A stretch of DNA of 58,495 nucleotides from Candidatus Nomurabacteria bacterium (lineage in GTDB: Bacteria; Patescibacteriota; Minisyncoccia; Phycocordibacterales; UBA9973), in contig CALRDL010000004.1 in NCBI GenBank assembly GCA_943354905.1, forward strand, positions 1 through 58,495, read 5' to 3'. Below are positions 56,828 through 58,495 of this stretch, one piece after another; position 1 is the stretch's first letter, and each line of letters starts with the position of its first letter. Position numbers and translations under genes: made by a program. The notes under the pieces are model-generated. The model was given only the letters and a program-made list of their open reading frames with translations, searched no databases and was not told where the DNA came from.

Positions 56828-58495
56828 TTATTCTTCTTTTTTTTGTTCTTGATTCATTTTGTAAAATGCAGCGCTAGAATCATTGATTAATTTACCGTAA
56901 TTTCCCTCTTCGACAACTCGACCTCGTTCCATGACTACTATATTATCAGTATATCGCAATGTACCCAAACGATGCGCAATAATTAAGAAAGTTTTATCTT
57001 CCGAATATTCACCTAATAATTTTTCCATGATTTTTCCTTCAGTCTCAGAATCAAGTGATGACGTCGCTTCATCCAATATTATGATAGAGGCATTTTTATA
57101 AATAGCCCTAGCGATACCGAGACGTTGGCGTTCACCACCAGAGAGCATATAGCCCTTCTCGCCTATCATCGCACTCATTCCTTCTGGTAGGCGATTTATC
57201 ACTTCTTCAAGCTGGGAAATTTTTATTGCTTTATTTAAAAGTTCTTCATTTTCTCCACGCATCATTGTGATATTTTCTCGCAAGGAAAGATTGAAAAGTT
57301 CTGTTTCTTGGAGGACTACTGTGATATTACTCAAAGTCTCATTATGGGCAATAGAATAATAATCTTTCATATTATTTTCTTTGCCTATTTTAAATTCTCC
57401 CTCCTTTAAGGCATACAACCCTAGAATAATTTTTGCCAAGGTGGATTTACCAGAGCCAGAAAGTCCCGCCACTCCAGTTTTTGTATTTCGTTTTAATATT
57501 AAACTGAAATCTTGTAATCCTATCTGATCTGACTGATAATTCATGACTGCATCCTTGATTTCAATTTTTTTCCAATCTTCAGGAAAATGTTCGTTGCCAG
57601 TTTTTATGAATTCTGTCTCTGTAAATATTGGCATCATGTTCCCGATATCAGAACGAATATCTAAAATCTCTGAATGTAAATCGGCAATATCACCTAAGGA
57701 TGATTGTAATTTCCAAAAGTAATTATAAAAAACCATAAATGTCCCGACTGTAATTATATTTGAAACTATAGAAGTACCAAGGAAAAATAAGAAAACACCA
57801 AAAACAATACCATTTAAAACTTGAAATGAGCGCCATTTTAAATTCACAGCATGAGATTTTTTTATAGTTATATCACGAGAAAGTGTCTCCTTATCAGAAA
57901 CACGTCCTAACATTGTTTTTTCCACACCGAGAGCCTTTATAGAAAACATATTACTAGTATTTTCCATATAGATACCGCTAGCTGATTGATTTAAATTATT
58001 AAATTCGTTAGTTAAAGCAAAGATTTTTCTACTAAAGAAAAATTCTATGTACAAAAAAATTACAATATAAGTAAAAATAAGAATAACAAATTTAAGATCT
58101 GTAAATAAAAAAATTAAAGCTACACCTGTAATATTCGCAAAAATTCTTAAAATATCTTTAGTAAGTAGTTTTGATAAATTCCTTATACCATCAGCACCAG
58201 TAAAAATGCGTTGGAGTTTGTTTCCAGTGTTTTCTTTATTGTGCCATTCGAGTGAGAATTCTGTAAGCCTTTCAAACCCTAATATTCTAGCTCTTGTACG
58301 GTTATTTAGACCAATAACATTCAAAACATATTTACTTTTAAGCCTGATCATAGAAGCAATGATGAATGTCACACTGACAAATATAACGTAAAAATAAAAA
58401 GTAGATAAAGATTGACCAGGTTGATATGTAGTAAAGAAATCAATGATTTTACCAACAATATATGCGGGTAGCAAATCGTAGAAAAATATAAAAAG
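56828..58495 (-). CDS. ABC exporter, fused TMD-NBD (5'-truncated by the window edge)
   Basis: GLSGSGKSTLAKIILGLY, LSGGERQRLGIARAIYKNASIIILDEATSSLD; the frame stays open to the edge (LFIFFYDLLPAYIV...), so the TTG-derived Met in the ORF track is not the real start. Confidence 0.9.
   Translation of the reverse strand, partial: LFIFFYDLLPAYIVGKIIDFFTTYQPGQSLSTFYFYVIFVSVTFIIASMIRLKSKYVLNVIGLNNRTRARILGFERLTEFSLEWHNKENTGNKLQRIFTGADGIRNLSKLLTKDILRIFANITGVALIFLFTDLKFVILIFTYIVIFLYIEFFFSRKIFALTNEFNNLNQSASGIYMENTSNMFSIKALGVEKTMLGRVSDKETLSRDITIKKSHAVNLKWRSFQVLNGIVFGVFLFFLGTSIVSNIITVGTFMVFYNYFWKLQSSLGDIADLHSEILDIRSDIGNMMPIFTETEFIKTGNEHFPEDWKKIEIKDAVMNYQSDQIGLQDFSLILKRNTKTGVAGLSGSGKSTLAKIILGLYALKEGEFKIGKENNMKDYYSIAHNETLSNITVVLQETELFNLSLRENITMMRGENEELLNKAIKISQLEEVINRLPEGMSAMIGEKGYMLSGGERQRLGIARAIYKNASIIILDEATSSLDSETEGKIMEKLLGEYSEDKTFLIIAHRLGTLRYTDNIVVMERGRVVEEGNYGKLINDSSAAFYKMNQEQKKEE

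Noticed and set aside
1-58495. CRISPR array or prophage
   Set aside because: No regularly spaced 25-40 bp repeats with unique spacers and no capsid, terminase or tail genes seen.

Overview
AT-rich bacterial chromosomal window. Compact, largely co-directional genes, minimal envelope and translation genes, type IV pilus genes and a CPR-style TraD/VirD4-like ATPase suggest Candidate Phyla Radiation (Patescibacteria/Parcubacteria); this assignment is inferred from gene content only. Recognisable content: tRNA-Gln(TTG); mrdA/PBP2; a type IV pilus/pseudopilus operon with a beta-propeller-fused minor pilin; S41 protease; rplI, rpmA, rplU; a Xer-type recombinase; M23 peptidase; gltX; mraY-ftsW-murG; scpA/scpB; D-Ala-D-Ala carboxypeptidase; an M1 aminopeptidase interrupted by a palindrome; two aromatic amino acid hydroxylases with a pterin dehydratase and TrpR-family regulators; ribE/ribH/ribF-like genes; aspS preceded by a T-box leader; trpS, dnaB, recR, cysS, dnaJ; a HEPN/MNT pair; a stand-alone RNAP alpha-CTD-like protein. 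The strongest candidate for an undescribed system is a four-member family of about 555-600 aa Cys-rich proteins. They have an internally duplicated architecture (zinc-knuckle-like ends, repeated Cys-rich solenoid-like middle) and an invariant C-terminus YCEKCYQQEVY. Three lie in tandem downstream of an ABC exporter gene at the right edge. Other notable signals: several families of short GC-rich palindromes inserted in-frame in conserved genes (five copies of CCTGCCTGCGCAGGCAGG, all read as LPAQ(A/S)G); a T-box with a mutually exclusive terminator; a terminator/anti-terminator-like leader before an aromatic amino acid hydroxylase; two candidate operator families near TrpR homologues; and a recR-fragment duplication flanking the HEPN/MNT pair. 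All homology calls come from motif recognition by eye; no database search was run.
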